Source: Rallus limicola (lineage: Eukaryota; Chordata; Aves; Gruiformes; Rallidae). Taken from it: a DNA stretch of 64,000 bases. This document shows positions 48,844 to 61,896 of this stretch, piece by piece; within the stretch, counting starts at the first letter, position 1, and every line of letters begins with the position of its first letter. The translations under genes were made by a program, and so were the position numbers. The notes under the pieces were generated by a model. The model saw nothing but the letters and a program-made list of their open reading frames with translations. It was not told the DNA's origin and did no database searches. The stretch spans positions 3,708,501-3,772,500 of the forward strand of contig JAKCOZ010000041.1 of assembly GCA_022605955.1 (NCBI GenBank), written 5' to 3'.

Positions 48844-51800
48844 AACCAGGCCTAAGCTCTCTCATTTACAACATGCCTTCCCCAAAACTTTCTAGGCTTT
48901 CCTTTTCAACAAATTTAGATTAAATTACAGTTAACATTAAATTTAATATAAAATGCTGCAACGTGATCTAAGCAATTGATAAAGAATATAGCACAGCAAA
49001 ACATACACAAATTTTAAATCTTATTTAAAAGCAGTAACGACTACATTCATAAATGGTTATAAATAGCTAGGTTTTATGCTATATATTTCATTGAACCTGT
49101 GTCTAGTGAGGCATGGAGCATTGCTTTTATGTAAGTGGTAAATTTCACTGAGATTTGGAACTGGCATCTCACAGGTAGGATTTCAGATTTAATTTACTAT
49201 TGTTTTTTCTTGTGAAAAACTATGCTAAACTTTCCACTTTACAGTTTACACAATAGGGGTGGGATTAGTCCTATATTAAAATATACCTGGCACAATGTAA
49301 CTTTACACAAAACTTTTAAAGCAAATATTTCCCCTCTCAATAATTCAAATTTGCATTTCACGTCACTTTGTGCATTTAAACAAGCACCCTGAGTTCTATC
49401 TGTTGGCATATATGCAAAATACCTATTTTTCAAGTCAATGGTGATTTGCAGCAATACAAGACAGCTAGTATTCAACTTGGTGTTCTAAGTTAGGTGTTTG
49501 GGTTGGTCTCTAAGCAATGGCCAGGCAGAAGTGAAGTGTGAACAACCTTGCTGAGGGTGCAAATCCATTCCTCTAATAGTTTCCTTCAGAGGCTAGACCA
49601 AAGCAGACTTAGGTATTTGCCACTTAATCAATAGATGGTGCAAAATTAGAGTTAGGTTACACTAATTTCAAGTGGGCCAAGCTTCCCCTGCAGTGCCCTG
49701 AGCATATCAGAGCACCAGTGGTGATAGCTCATTTGGAATATCCAGCAACAAAACAGCAAAACACTGTTTCATTTCCTACAGTCTGATTCACGTGGGATCT
49801 GTCACTGAAAGCAGTTCTGCCAGCACTGGGGCAGAGACAGAAATGAGGCCTTTAATACTGCTTCCTTACAGACCCAACTTAAATCCACACAAGGGGAAAC
49901 CAGTATGAGATGTCGATCCGAAGGGAAAAAGTGCATTCAGGGCATCTTTTTCATGGGACATTTAATCCACCCCTCTTTGAAAGCTTTTAAATAAAGTTTT
50001 CTTCAGAGGCACATCAAATCATACATCAAAGAAGCAAAACTGGCTTTGCAGCCTTGCACTAATCAAAAGAAAGACTTGATGGTGAGGACCATCTCTCATG
50101 CGCTGATGAATTGATTTCTCTGCTGCTTTCATTATGCAGTACTGGAATTATGTTCAGTGAAGTTAATGGTAGTATTTCCCTGGACTTTGGAGTGTAGTGG
50201 GTCATATAATAAGTTCCTCCATATGTTGTAGTCTGAGGGCCAAAGCAGCAGTTACTCATTTTAAGCACTGTTTTAAGATTTGATGGATGACTTCACTCTG
50301 TTTTCCCAGTTTTCCAAGGACCCAAGGTAAAAACAAAGCTAAATACAAAGCACTTCATGGCATCCTCTATTTTTTTCTTGGTTGGTTGTGTTGTTGTTGG
50401 GGAAAAAATGAGCATTCTGTACAGCCAATAAATCACTTTGTCACCTTAATCTTTTATTGATCTCAATAAAACTTATATTTTGTTTCTTAACAAAAATTCA
50501 CCAAAAAGGACATCACATCCAGGGATGTGTATAATGTAGGAAGTGCTCATCATTTAACATTCTCATTTATGGGACAAGATATGGATTTTTGTGGAAAAAT
50601 CTTCAACTGTTTTTGTAAGGTGATGCATCATATTTTTAAAGATGTGCTTGACTAAAAGGCTGGTTGTTTACCAACTACACTAAAAAAGCATATGTTATAG
50701 TGAGATTTTATAGTGAGAGATTCTAAAAACAATTTTTCTGAAGCAGTAAAGGTAAGGGAGTACAGCACTTTCCCCCACAAAGTCTGCTCTGTCACCCCAG
50801 TTAATTTTGTTTCACATGATTATGCTGGGCAATCTCTGAAAAAAGAAAGAAAAATTAAAAGAAAAAAAAGGCATTGCTAAAGAAGCACTACACATCCCCA
50901 TGGGGGATTAGTTTGAAACCATGGAACACACAAGAAATCTAAACCCTTGACTGTCTCCCATGGTGGGTCTTGCTTTCTGATTGTCTCTGTGAATATAAAA
51001 GCAATGCTTGAGCAACAACCTGACTGGCAGCAGAAGCATTGTGGCAAAGCAGGAGGCCCTGTCCCTAGCATCACTGGAAGAGATGGGAGACTGATAACTC
51101 TTTTCCACACTCATACAATGATTATCTGTTCTAAGTTATTGACTATAGATTCTATGAGACACACCAATAAGCATCTGGCATTTTCCTACCTCTCATACAT
51201 GAGTTTCAACCCAGTTCAATTATACACCACCACAATTTTTTTTAAATCCTCAGGCTCTTCTTCTTTCCACAGTCTTTACTGAAGACTTATTAAAGGCTTT
51301 AGTGCACCATAACTCTCTTTGCAACCCCTGAGTTGTATAAAATGAATATGTACTTGTAATAATTGTAATAGCCATAAAATAATGTTAAATGATGACCAGA
51401 ATCCTTTCCATTTCATTTTATATAACCTAGAGGACTGCAACCCAACACTTGTTCCAAGACCTCATTTACATAGTTTTCAATTTGTCCAAGATATCTTCCT
51501 GCCAAGAAAGGCAAGGCACAGAGAAAAATCCTCTGCAATCTCTCTTGGCAATGGAATTAAAAACCCCCCAGTCTGCAAAGTCGCCAGGACTTCAACTTTT
51601 ATCCATCAAAACCAAGTCAGTCTGTCAGTCTGTACTAAGCTCCCCTTCACTGCCTTATTGAAGGAAATTGTGGGGCTAGATAAACACATCTTTAACAACA
51701 AAGACTCATTGCTCCTAAAATTATTATTGAAACCATGTCTTGCATGAGATAGAGTCCATTCTAAACAGCAATGATTATACCTTTTGTTTTCTCCATCTAT

Positions 51801-53220
51801 GGTATGTGCTGGTTCAGGAGGGTTTCAAATCCAGTATTCCAAATATATCACAGCAAGAGGCTTTCTCAGCATCTTCTGTCTTTAAGAGACTATCCCATAT
51901 ACAGGATAGTTTTCTTTTCATATTAATGTTAGTCACAAAAACTCTTTTACAACACACTGCCATTGTCAAAAGATTAATACTAAATTGAAGTCAGGTATAA
52001 TTCTTTTTCATCAGACTTCTGAAATTCTCCAAATACTCACCTAGATTTAGAAATGAATAAAAGAATTCCTCATGCTTCTTATGTTCTACTACTCAGACTT
52101 CTCTGCTTCTTCACAGTCTGGGCACATACTTTTTTAGATTTTAGAGAAAAAGAAAGTTCCACCAGTGCCCACAATAAACCAGAAGGCACTTATTCCCAGC
52201 TCATTCCTATAAGAAGTGAAGCTGAAGAAATACTTTCTCTGTTCTTTATTTGTTTTTCAGGGTCAGAAATTCAAGGCACATTGCTCAGGCTTCTTATATC
52301 ATGGCTAGAGGTCAAATCTCATAACACATGACTTGTCAGTATCTTTTAGCACAATTGATAGTAGTGTGCTGCTGACTCTTGCATTCCAGACCTAGAAGAA
52401 AATGTCCAGAGCAACTGAGGTTATATGATAGATTTTGTAAAATATCACAAAGTCTCAGGAAGAAAGATGGTGTTGGAGGCTAAGAAAAAGGGCTGCACAT
52501 CAACCTTAGAAAATGCCAGAGTTGTGATTGATGTTTGAAACTGGTCATTAAGAGTAGGAGCTCCTGCTATCCACAAAAATCTCTACCTACTTTAGTAAGA
52601 ACTCATGTATGCAGCAGAAACATGTACAGGCACAGGTCCCCATCCCAGATTCAACCAAAGGAAGATAGAAGAACATTGCCTCTTTATTATATTTTGTAAA
52701 TCTATATAAAATATAAAGATTCAATTTTGGCCCCGTTGGATTAAATGGAGAAACTTGAGAGACTCATAACTCTACAAAATGCTATTTATGGGGACTGAAA
52801 AAGAGTATGTGTGCATGTGAATGTGTTAAAACCCAGAATTAGTCTAATTTTTAATAAATAAAAGGAATTGATATGATCTCTGGTACTATGGAGGAAAATC
52901 AGCTTCCAGTCACCTGCAATTTTTTCTGTTTTCCATTAACACTCTATACAAAGGTGTTTCCAGCAGATCTTAAGAAAGTGAGTGTAATCAGCAGATGAGG
53001 CTGCAATTAGAAACAATGACTGGGGAGGGAATCCAAGCTTTAGTGTTAGGAAAAATGATAGCCATAACTTCTTATTTTGAACTCAGTTTCAATTAGCTAA
53101 TGATAATAAAGTCTTTTTAGGATTCTGAAGGCTTACTAAGGACATGTGAATACCCAATAGCAGGTGTTGTTTCATTAACTGCTCCATCTATTTCTCTAGC
53201 AATCAGTGATGTAAATAAAT
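48844..53220. other. 4.4 kb of unique AT-rich DNA, nothing identified
   Basis: No repeat is recognised. The frames at 51382-51747 (121 codons) and 50947-51282 (111 codons) are unrecognised and overlap frames on the other strand or in another phase. About 52960-53215 has homeodomain-like words including the palindrome 'attagctaat' at 53092-53101, which is discussed as a weak finding. Confidence 0.5.
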
Positions 53221-53239
53221 CACACACACACACACACAC
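53221..53239 (+). repeat. (CA)n microsatellite
   Basis: About nine and a half CA units form an uninterrupted run. Confidence 0.95.
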
Positions 53240-55413
53240 TTAAACAGGATTCTCCCCTCCCCTGCTTTTTTCAGTGCTGTTCTGATTGGAACAATAGGGA
53301 GAATGGTGAAAGGAAGGATAAGGTGAAGCTACATGCACCTAAACCCAACCTATTCTCTACAGAAAAAAGTGTTGTAGACAACAATGAGCAAAACATTCAC
53401 TAAACAGTACATGGATATGGAGGATCAGACTCTTTTTTCCTTTACCCCACTGAAATCCTGGATTTCCTTCACGTGCATCACTACACAATATTAACAGGAA
53501 AGGAGACAAGAGCTGCCAGCCCACACTGAAAAGTGATCAGGTGATGTTCTTCGGTGCACCCTGCTTAGATTCCAAACAAATAATCTTTTGCCCACTATGA
53601 TATTAAATTACAATATTTGATTACAGAGCAGTATTAGCATTTCCTTTGTCCACATTCCTGCAAATTCAAGGAGAGAAGGCTAATTTTCAGCACTGCGACT
53701 TTCCTTTCATCAGAATTCCCATATAACACAACTTCTCAAGAAATTACGTTTTTAGCCTTTCATTAGACTTCAAGGACTCCTAATTTTCTTACACATTATG
53801 CCATCAAATATCATCACAGGTATTACCATGTCCTGAGAGCTTAAGCAGCTGAAAGTGAGGAGATTTTAGTTGACATGCTGACTTTTTTATATTTAATGTT
53901 TTAAAAATTCACAGACACAGACTGGAGACCAGTTTTTCTACATCTACAGTACGTAAAGTTTACAAATATAAAAATAAATTAAAATTCCTACACTTAGATT
54001 TTCAAAGAAGAGATATGGAGAACTCTTCCTAATTTCACAAAAAGATGGATTACAAAGTTCACATCTGATAGGTTGTTTGCAACAATATAAATTTGAAATG
54101 GGATCACTAGAAGATTGTGCATGAGTGTTTCAGTATGGTTTTTGACTTCTAGAGAGAATAATGACTGCTGAAGAATTAAGGACCCAAGGTCAGATGATGG
54201 CAAGACATAACACAGGAGGAAGTGCAATGGACTCTAGCAGATGTTTGCACTTTGCATGGGAAGAGAGGTGTAAAATGAAGCATCAAAAAAACTAACTGCA
54301 TTAAATAATCCTATAAACATAACGTTTTCATGATATGGAAACTTTCTGAAAAGCAATTTGAGAAAGATCTAAAGCTCACTACGTCTCTCTCTCAAGCCAG
54401 ACTGAAAAGTTTAAGTGAGTTTTTATAATATTAGAAGTGTTATCAGGGTGAAATGCTATAGCCAACTCAGATTCTCATCAGTTAGTCAATAAACTCACAC
54501 TATATGGCAGAAACTGTTATCAGAACTATGAAAATATCAAGGTCTGAAAAGCATCTGTGGTCACATCTCATTATGGTATCTTCCAGCACCACTTTTACCA
54601 AATTTATGGATACAACCCTTGTGGTGAAGAATGAGGTGGTGATTCATGCTAGGACAAAAAATTTTATTCCAAATGACTTGCTTTATTATAGCCTACCAAC
54701 ACCAGAAACTGAAGTATTTTAAAGCAAAGTTCAGCAATTAACAGGATATAGATATAATGCCTTTTTATAAGAACACAATTAAAGAGTAATCATACTTTTG
54801 TCGTGGCTGACAATTAGCAGTCTTCCTTCCCCTGAGACACAGTACAGCTATGTCATTATCATTATCAAAATCTTAAGCCCACTGAGGGATTATTAGATCT
54901 CTACAGAAAAACAGAATGGGAGAAATTTTGGCTCCACTGAAAACAAGAGCAAAACTCCCATTTTCCCAGCTCTAATTAGCTATGGTTAAATTACAGTGAA
55001 CATGTAGTGTACTCTGCTAGAGCTGATGAAAGATCTTAATATTCAACGATCCCTCCTGAGTAGTGACTGAAGAAAGAAGTTCAGAATACTTTTTTGAAGC
55101 ACAAATCCTCATCTTCTGCAGGAAGATCACTGACTTCAGTCCCCAGTTTAAAGTGACTTCATCATGGTAATGAGAAGAAAAGAGATTCACAATCACACGT
55201 GCTTATGTAATATTTCTTGAGGGGTGTGTGTTTTAACCTCTGGTATTGTTGTATTAAAAATGATAGATGGAAATAAATAGACAACAGCGTTAATTGTTCT
55301 TTTGCTGCATTAAATTCTACTCTATTCTCAATTAAATCACACAATTTTTCATTTTTCCATTTATTCAGAAACAACCAGTGGAAGCTGATGCATGTTGTCA
55401 TTCAAAATATACT
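53240..55413. other. Unique AT-rich DNA, nothing identified
   Basis: No repeats, RNA genes or exons could be supported. Confidence 0.55.
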
Positions 55414-55938
55414 GAATTGTACTGGGCACTGGGGAGGCTGCACCTGGAGTGCTGGGTCCAGTTCTGGGCTCCTCACCATCAGAAGGACATGGAGGTCCTA
55501 GAGCCAGTCCAGAGAAGGGCAACCAGGCTGGGGAAGGGGCTGGAGGGCAAATCCTCTGAGGAGCAGCTGAGGGAGCTGGGGGTGTTGAGCCTGGAGAAGA
55601 GGAGGCTGAGGGGAGACCTTCTCCCCACCTCCCCTGCCCTGCCAGGAGGGTGCAGAGAGGTGGGCGCTGGTCTCTTCAGCCAGGGGCCAGGAGCTGGGAC
55701 AAGGGGCAATGGGCTCAAGCTGTGCCAGGGCAGGGTCAGAGCAGATGGGAGGGCAAAGTTCTTCCCTGGCAGAGTTGTCAGGGCCTGGCCCAGGCTGCCC
55801 AGGGAGGGGCTGAGTCCCCTTCCCTGGGTGTGTTTAACAGCTGGGGAGATGAGGTGCTCAGGGATCTGGTTCAGCTTAGGATAGGAATGGTTGGACTTGA
55901 TGAGCTTAATGGTCTTTTCCAACCTGGTGATTCTGTGA
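55414..55938 (+). mobile_element. CR1 LINE, GC-rich 525-bp copy
   Basis: This plus-strand copy starts in ORF2 at 'ttgtactgggcactggg', the same subfamily as segment B at 47314-47711. It then continues past B's breakpoint ('caaatcctctgaggagcag') through 'agctgggggtgttgagcctg', 'gagctgggacaaggggcaat', 'gtcagggcctggcccaggct' and 'atggttggacttgatgagct' to 'cttttccaacctggtgattc'/'tgtgaatgac'. The 168-codon plus frame (55378-55884) is a shifted reading of ORF2 with family-like blocks only in its first half. The left junction at 55414 is a typical 5' truncation into AT-rich host DNA. Confidence 0.94.
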
Positions 55939-57459
55939 ATGACACCTATGTTAATGTTATCACTGTTTCCTGTGCGAAGATAATCAGGAAACAAGTTGCT
56001 TCTCAGCCATCATACAGCAATGAATGGCCACTGGGAGCAGCTTTTTTGGGAGTACAGCACAGCACTGTCTGCTGTTCAGCTCATGTGATGGTGTTGTAAG
56101 AAACATGCAAATTAACTTCATCGCTTCCTAGCATACACGACACTGTCATGTCACTTCTGATGGGCAGCATTTCATGCCAAGTTTGTTAGACTTTGCCTCT
56201 GGATGTCTCATGACAGAGGGACAGGTACAGGGTCAGTTGAATGCTGTCATTTTAAATCAGTGCAGGCTATGGTTTTCTAAAATCGAATTCTCGACTCTTT
56301 CATCAGGAGAAGCAGTGCCCATCTGCAGCATTAACAGTGTAGGTCTGCTGTGACAGTCCGGTGTGTGGGGTGTCCTTGCCAGGAAGTTGGCAGCGGGGGC
56401 TGCAGGGGTCTCTGAGGAAATGGCTGGGGCTCCTTCATGCCAGACATGGCCACTTCCAGCCAGCTCCACCACAGCAAGCTCTCCAGTGATGCTGCTGGTG
56501 TTTTGTTGTTGTTCTCTCCCTGGGGAAGAGCCTTCCACTGCAGAACCTTGTGTCACCCCCAACCTTCATGACCCAGAGCACTCAATGCAGAGCACTCTTC
56601 TGCTCTATCCTCTTACCAGAGAAAATACTTGGCATCAGGCTGAGTAGAAGGGGATAGCTCAGCTCACTTCACACTTCACCCTTCCTGTTACTGGAGGTAT
56701 GGTGTGGTGTGAAAAGCATTAATCCACCCCTGTGGCATAGAAACCTTTGGGATCCCACATCAATATCACAAATACCTTGATAACACTGGAATTTAACACT
56801 TTCAATAGGCACACTTGTAGTAAAAAATCCCAAGCAGTAGCATCAGGAGTATGACAGAAACAAAAGGCAGGCTTGTTTGGGAGGGGGGGGAAGCAACACA
56901 TTAAACCAGTATTGACATGAAACCACCAGTGGATAGGTTGGAAATAGAATGAAAACCAGCTATGGCTATCATGATATCAAAGAGCAATAGCAAGAGCAGT
57001 GAGACTTCTGATAGTTTTACTCTATGCCATCTCTCACTGGTCTTCATTTTTAAAACATTTTTATGGATTTTCATCCGTGTAGTTAACAGGGAACTTTACA
57101 CATCCTCAAAACACCAGACTCAAAAGAGAGTTCCCCTCTATAACAGAGACTTCTGCTGCTCCTTGTAGAAAAAGATGCTATCCACATCCATCATTTTTTG
57201 GATAGAGATACATGCTGAGAAGATTTAATTGTTCATCTCTCTGTTTTTAAATACATCAGCTAATTAGCACAGCCCACTGCTTTATCCAACTGCAAGTCTA
57301 ATACATTCTGGCACAGGATGAGAAATAGATTGGGCTCAGCAGGACTTTCTAGAGTCTGCTGTCTTGACTGTCCGTCTGGGAGAGGAATGATCTAGTCATG
57401 AGGATCAGACTGCACATAGAGCATCACATAAAACTGGAGGAATGTGTGATTTAATCTAG
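55939..57459. other. Unique DNA with a GC-rich unidentified patch
   Basis: About 56340-56600 is GC-richer than its surroundings, with open frames on both strands (94-101 codons). It might be a decayed retroelement fragment, but I recognise no diagnostic block. A G-run lies at about 56883-56890. Nothing else was seen. Confidence 0.45.
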
Positions 57460-57545
57460 GTGTTCCTGCTCTGCCAGGAGAGTTGGACTAGATGGGTTTT
57501 TGAGGTCCCTTCCAACTCCTAACCTTCTGTGATTCTGTGAATGCC
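57460..57545 (+). mobile_element. CR1 LINE, short 3'-end fragment
   Basis: This is the last about 85 bp of a CR1: 'gttggactagatgggttttt', 'gaggtcccttccaactcc' and an intact 'cttctgtgattctgtgaatg' terminus. Its severe 5' truncation is typical. Confidence 0.9.
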
Positions 57546-58502
57546 ACGCTGTGCATGTGCCCAGTTCTCAAATATTCTGTCCTGCATTGTCCAAGCAGAT
57601 CTGGGTGATTGCCAAAAGACAAGAGAGGCAAATTTTTGGAGAGAAGCCAAAAGACAAGAGGCAATTGACCTAGCACTTTTCTGTTCTTTCCTGGGAATTG
57701 CAGAGCTACAACATGCCACAATTGCTTACAAATGTTAGGATTGTTTTCTCTACCTGTGCAATGTGTAAAGAGACTAATGTGCTTTGACCTGCAATTTGCA
57801 AGGGGGTTACAACTACCATGGGAGAAGCAAAAGTTAGTGCATAGGTTGAGGAGTGCTCAGGTGGAAGAAATGGAAACAGCTGAATTTTATTGCTCCCTGC
57901 AAGAAAAGCAATGCTCTTAAATCTTTACATGTACACAGAACCAACCAAAGCTGACAGTATCAGAAAAATCTTGGCCTGATTCATGCACAATGCTGTACAA
58001 AAACCTTGGAGTTAGGCAGCCTGTCCCCTGCCTCCAAGAGTGACTCTGTGTGTGTGTGATCTGAAGGCCTGAGAGCTTTCTGTGAGCATGTTCTTTTCTT
58101 CAGCCCTGCCACGAATGGATGTGGAAAAGGAGTGTCCAGCTGCCTTGCTTGGGAAACAGAAGTCTGGGTGGAGTATGTCACCTAGCAGTGGCAATATGGG
58201 CAGCTCAATCTGTCAACAAAGAAGTGCTGAGCAGTGCAGCATTCACCAGAGTTAACACCAAGCCAGCTTGAGCAGCCCTGGAGTTGCACAAGCACAGTGC
58301 AGCTCCCCAGCTCTTTACCTTCAAAGGTCTTGGATTAATTTAATTCTACCCTCAGCTGTATAAACACTGGGGTGCTCCTCCACTGCCACTGCTCTGGAAG
58401 CGCTCAGTTGGGAAGCACTTGGCGGTGCCACCTTCCGGACTGAGGAAGAGCTTTAGCACACGTGGCGTTCAGCAGCAAGGGTGTCTTGCACATTGTGTTA
58501 AC
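57546..58502. other. Unique DNA, nothing identified
   Basis: A short (GT)n run lies at about 58049-58058. About 58370-58470 is GC-richer with several CpGs. No exon or repeat is supported. Confidence 0.5.
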
Positions 58503-58960
58503 AGCAATCACAAGGCTTTCTCAAACCATTTGATTTTGTTGCCCTTTTATAAAATGCAAATTAAAAAAATTATGAAACAGTAGGCAATAAAACCTGAATT
58601 TTTAATACCAAGCAATCACTGAACCTTTGCACGTGAGCATGAAGGACTAAATAATTCCATTCTTTCTCACAGCACAGACCCAGGAGAATTTCTTTCTCTA
58701 TATTGCTTTTATAACAGCTATCTATCTTAGTCTGGTCTTGTTGATATATTTTAGGGCTTTTAATTTGGAGGCTGTTATTTGCTCAGACGTTATCTTCAGC
58801 ATATTAAGTACAGTCAGCTGTCATCAAGTCATTCGCTGGGCATTTGAGCTGGGGCAGAATTTCTTACTTAAACACCCATGTACAATGGCAGAATAAATAA
58901 ATAAAGAACACCTTCAAGGCTTCCAAGGTAACAAAATCACTCTCTAACCTTACAATAATG
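58503..58960. promoter_or_regulatory. Candidate conserved non-coding element 1
   Basis: This AT-rich stretch is free of repeats and microsatellites and dense in developmental-enhancer-like words. It has 'cagctgtcatca' near 58813 (an E-box CAGCTG overlapping a TGTCA TALE-type core), 'ttaatttgg', 'taattcc' and the A/T-rich 'gcagaataaataaataaaga'. There are no long frames. The texture is that of vertebrate conserved non-coding elements, but conservation cannot be shown from one sequence, so this is inference. Confidence 0.35.
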
Positions 58961-59099
58961 CGCTGCTTACAGTCCTCCCGAAATGCAAGTCATTTGCTGG
59001 ATCCCAAATGATATTTGGTTGATGGATTGCTGGTGATTTCTACATCAGAGCACCTTCGAGCCCTAGTGCTAAACCCCTGACAGCGTTAGCATAAAAGAT

Positions 59100-59650
59100 T
59101 TACATTTATGTTATGAGGGCCACACAAGAATAATAATTTTAAAATACATTGCCTTGGCTGCTGATGCACCATGGGAAATCTAACAGCAGCAGGCAGCATG
59201 CCTGCACTGTAATTACAAAATGGCAGCACAGGAGAGGCTTTGGAGACAAGGAACTAGAGACTACAGCCATCTGCATGCCTTGGCGAATTGAAATTACAGT
59301 AATATATGAAGACATTACCTGAAAAGCCCAGCACCATTTAAATGATTTACTATTACGCCCCAGCAAGCTTTAATTTAAGGATAAAGTCATTCAGCAAGCT
59401 AATCTGATATAGGAGGCATTATTTCACACAGTTAAGTTAATTTACACTAGCTGATTGTTGTTGTTGCAGTTGGCATTATTATCTGCACAAACAGCCGATC
59501 GGCCCTGACAGAAGCAATATACTGTTTAATACAGCGTCTTAATTCAGCAGGCTAGCTATCTGTGATAAAGGTTTGTTTATAAGCAATAATGGGGAGGAAA
59601 GTCATTTTGAGGCTAAGCTGATAACACTGATGAGAACTTTTTTTTTTTTC
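59100..59650. promoter_or_regulatory. Candidate conserved non-coding element 2
   Basis: This is about 550 bp of repeat-free sequence that looks strongly enhancer-like. It contains 'agctttaatttaagg', 'gttaagttaatttacac', a forkhead-type 'ttgtttataagc', a GATA-type 'ctgataac', 'cttaattcagc' and a CpG-bearing 10-bp palindrome 'gccgatcggc' at 59494-59503 in an otherwise CpG-poor context. It ends at a T-run (59638-59650). No frame or splice pattern suggests an exon. If real, it would be a distal enhancer of a neighbouring developmental gene outside the window. The target cannot be named. Confidence 0.42.
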
Positions 59651-61850
59651 TTTGTAAGAAAACAAGCAGGAACCATCCACTCATTTGTCCCCCTGTCTCC
59701 TAACAGTAACATCCCGACAGATTGCTCTTAGCCTGGTTTTGCTTTCCCATCCTAACCACACGGTAGATCTTTGGCACCACTTTCTGCATATATTTCCTTT
59801 GACAAACAGCCATCACCATCCCAGCGCTAGGAGAGCTCCCCTTCCCCAGTGAAATAGAGGCTTCAGGAAGATTTCCACAGCTAAACTCTGATGTGAGCTG
59901 GTTTAAAAAGCTTCTAATATATCATAGAAAAGGCAAACTACACATGACACATCGTGTAGTTTTCCTTGGCTTTCCTCCAACAGCTAATGGTAAGATGCAC
60001 TGTGGTACTCTTAGCAGAAAGAGATAATTCTATGTTATAAGAATAATCTGATGGCAAGGGATGGCAGGTGAGGCAGAGACCACCAGTGGCTGGGCCAGGG
60101 CTGGCTCTGTGCTGCCTTTTGGGCAGGGCTTGGATCACGTTGGCTTCATCTCCCTGGTATATGAGAGGCAGAGAACAGTGGCAGATGTAAGTATGTTTAT
60201 TCATTAAGAACTGTGAAACACTTTACCAAGAAAAAGCAGCATTATTTTCCAATAGAAAACCAAGCTAGAATGACAAAGTTTTAAGAAAATTACTTCCTAT
60301 CGTTTTCTCCACATAACATCTAAAGTTTCAGAAACATGTTTCTCAAAATTGCTCCTCTTCCCCAAAACTGATTGCCCAATGAAAACATTTCTCTGGTCAT
60401 AAAGCCAGAATGAGTATAACTCAACTTGTGACCACAAATTAAAAAAACAGCCAACACACCTTGGACTTGCAAACAGACTTACTTCATCTTTCTACAGAAC
60501 TATGATATAATAATATTCTGAAATACAGATTCAGGAGCAGTAGAAAAGAAGAGGGTGTTCAGAGACTTCAGCATGAAGAGTATCTTAAAAGCAGATCGGC
60601 AAATGTATTTGGAGGGTTCAGTACCATTTAGATGTCAAACCCCATTAACTTCCACAGGGCTGAGAATCCTCACTAACTCTGAAGGTCCATGTCTTCAGAT
60701 GGCTCTGGAAAGCATCTTTTTCAAACCAGCACCTAAAAGTCTGTTGAAACAATCTACAGTAATACCACTAAACAATTCTACAGCCAGTTTTTCTGCTGGT
60801 CCAAACAGCACGCTTCCAGAGGACTGACTCCAGGGTGATATCAGCAGCTTCTACCTGCCTTGACTAAGCCTTGAAGTGGAACACCAAGTATTGCTGCACC
60901 CAACCAAACTTCCCAGAAGATGCTCTGACAGCTGAGGACTCGTTGGTTGAACTCCTTTGGGGCACAACATTTGGTCCCAACAACTTACAACTACTGATGT
61001 ATTATACTAATAAAAGTTCTTTAATCTTTTTTCAGCACGCTCAGTCTGGTGTTGTGTAGCATCTATCAGACCATTTCCAAGCAAGCCCTACTCAGCATAA
61101 CTGGGGGCACACTCCACTTTGAGCTGTGCATTGTGTGAACATTGTCCTTTCTAGAGATCATCCGTCTCACCAGCCACTGGATCAAGTTACAGAAGCAAAG
61201 GGCACTTAGCCACCTATGGGCTTCCAAAGACTGTGTGGGGACCAACACACCAGCACGGCTTCAGGACAGCATGGCCTCAGTTCCCAGGGTTTTGCTAAGA
61301 CTGACAGAAGAACCAACCTTTTAAAATGCTTTATGATGGTCAAGTCATACGTGATCCATGTCTTGCAAGCTCTTTGGACATCTCTTTGGTGCATGACTTT
61401 AAGAATTATGTTACTTAAAATCTTATGGCAGAAGATCACAAAAGTCCTCACCCACTTCAGCCACTCACTAATCAGTGAGTTTTCATCAAAAAATTACAAA
61501 AAGCAGCTTGAGAGCACACAGAAGTAATACAGAGCGAAGAACAGTTGAAGGGATTTGTTCCCCGTGTTATGGCAATAACAGGATTTTAATGACATGCTTT
61601 ATGCCCTTTCTCTTTTTTCTATTTATTTCATTTGTTCATTTATGTTTTTCCCCCCCCACGTTTGTTCACAAAATTATTTGAACAGTGCAAAATAATACCT
61701 ACCAAATGTTTAAAAACATTCAGTTAGAGGTAGATTGTTACTATTCTATACTGCTTTTTAATTATATTTTAAGGACCTTAGAAGGTATAAAATAGAATCA
61801 TACCTCAAGCAGTTTCTTTATTTTCAATTCAAACGTAATAAAGGCAGCTC
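59651..61850. other. Unique DNA, nothing identified
   Basis: Short frames near 60555-61059 and 61142-61527 are unrecognised and overlap frames on the opposite strand. A C-run lies at about 61650-61657. There is no repeat or RNA gene. Confidence 0.5.
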
Positions 61851-61853
61851 TGT

Positions 61854-61884
<31 letters not shown>

Positions 61885-61896
61885 AGTGTGAGAGAG
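61851..61896 (+). repeat. (TG)n microsatellite with GA tail
   Basis: TG units run from 61851 to about 61884 with one interruption ('tatg'), then a short 'gagtgtgagagag' stretch. Confidence 0.93.

Noticed and set aside
51382..51747. 121-codon plus-strand frame
   Set aside because: It is unrecognised, overlaps another frame in a different phase and has no supporting signals.
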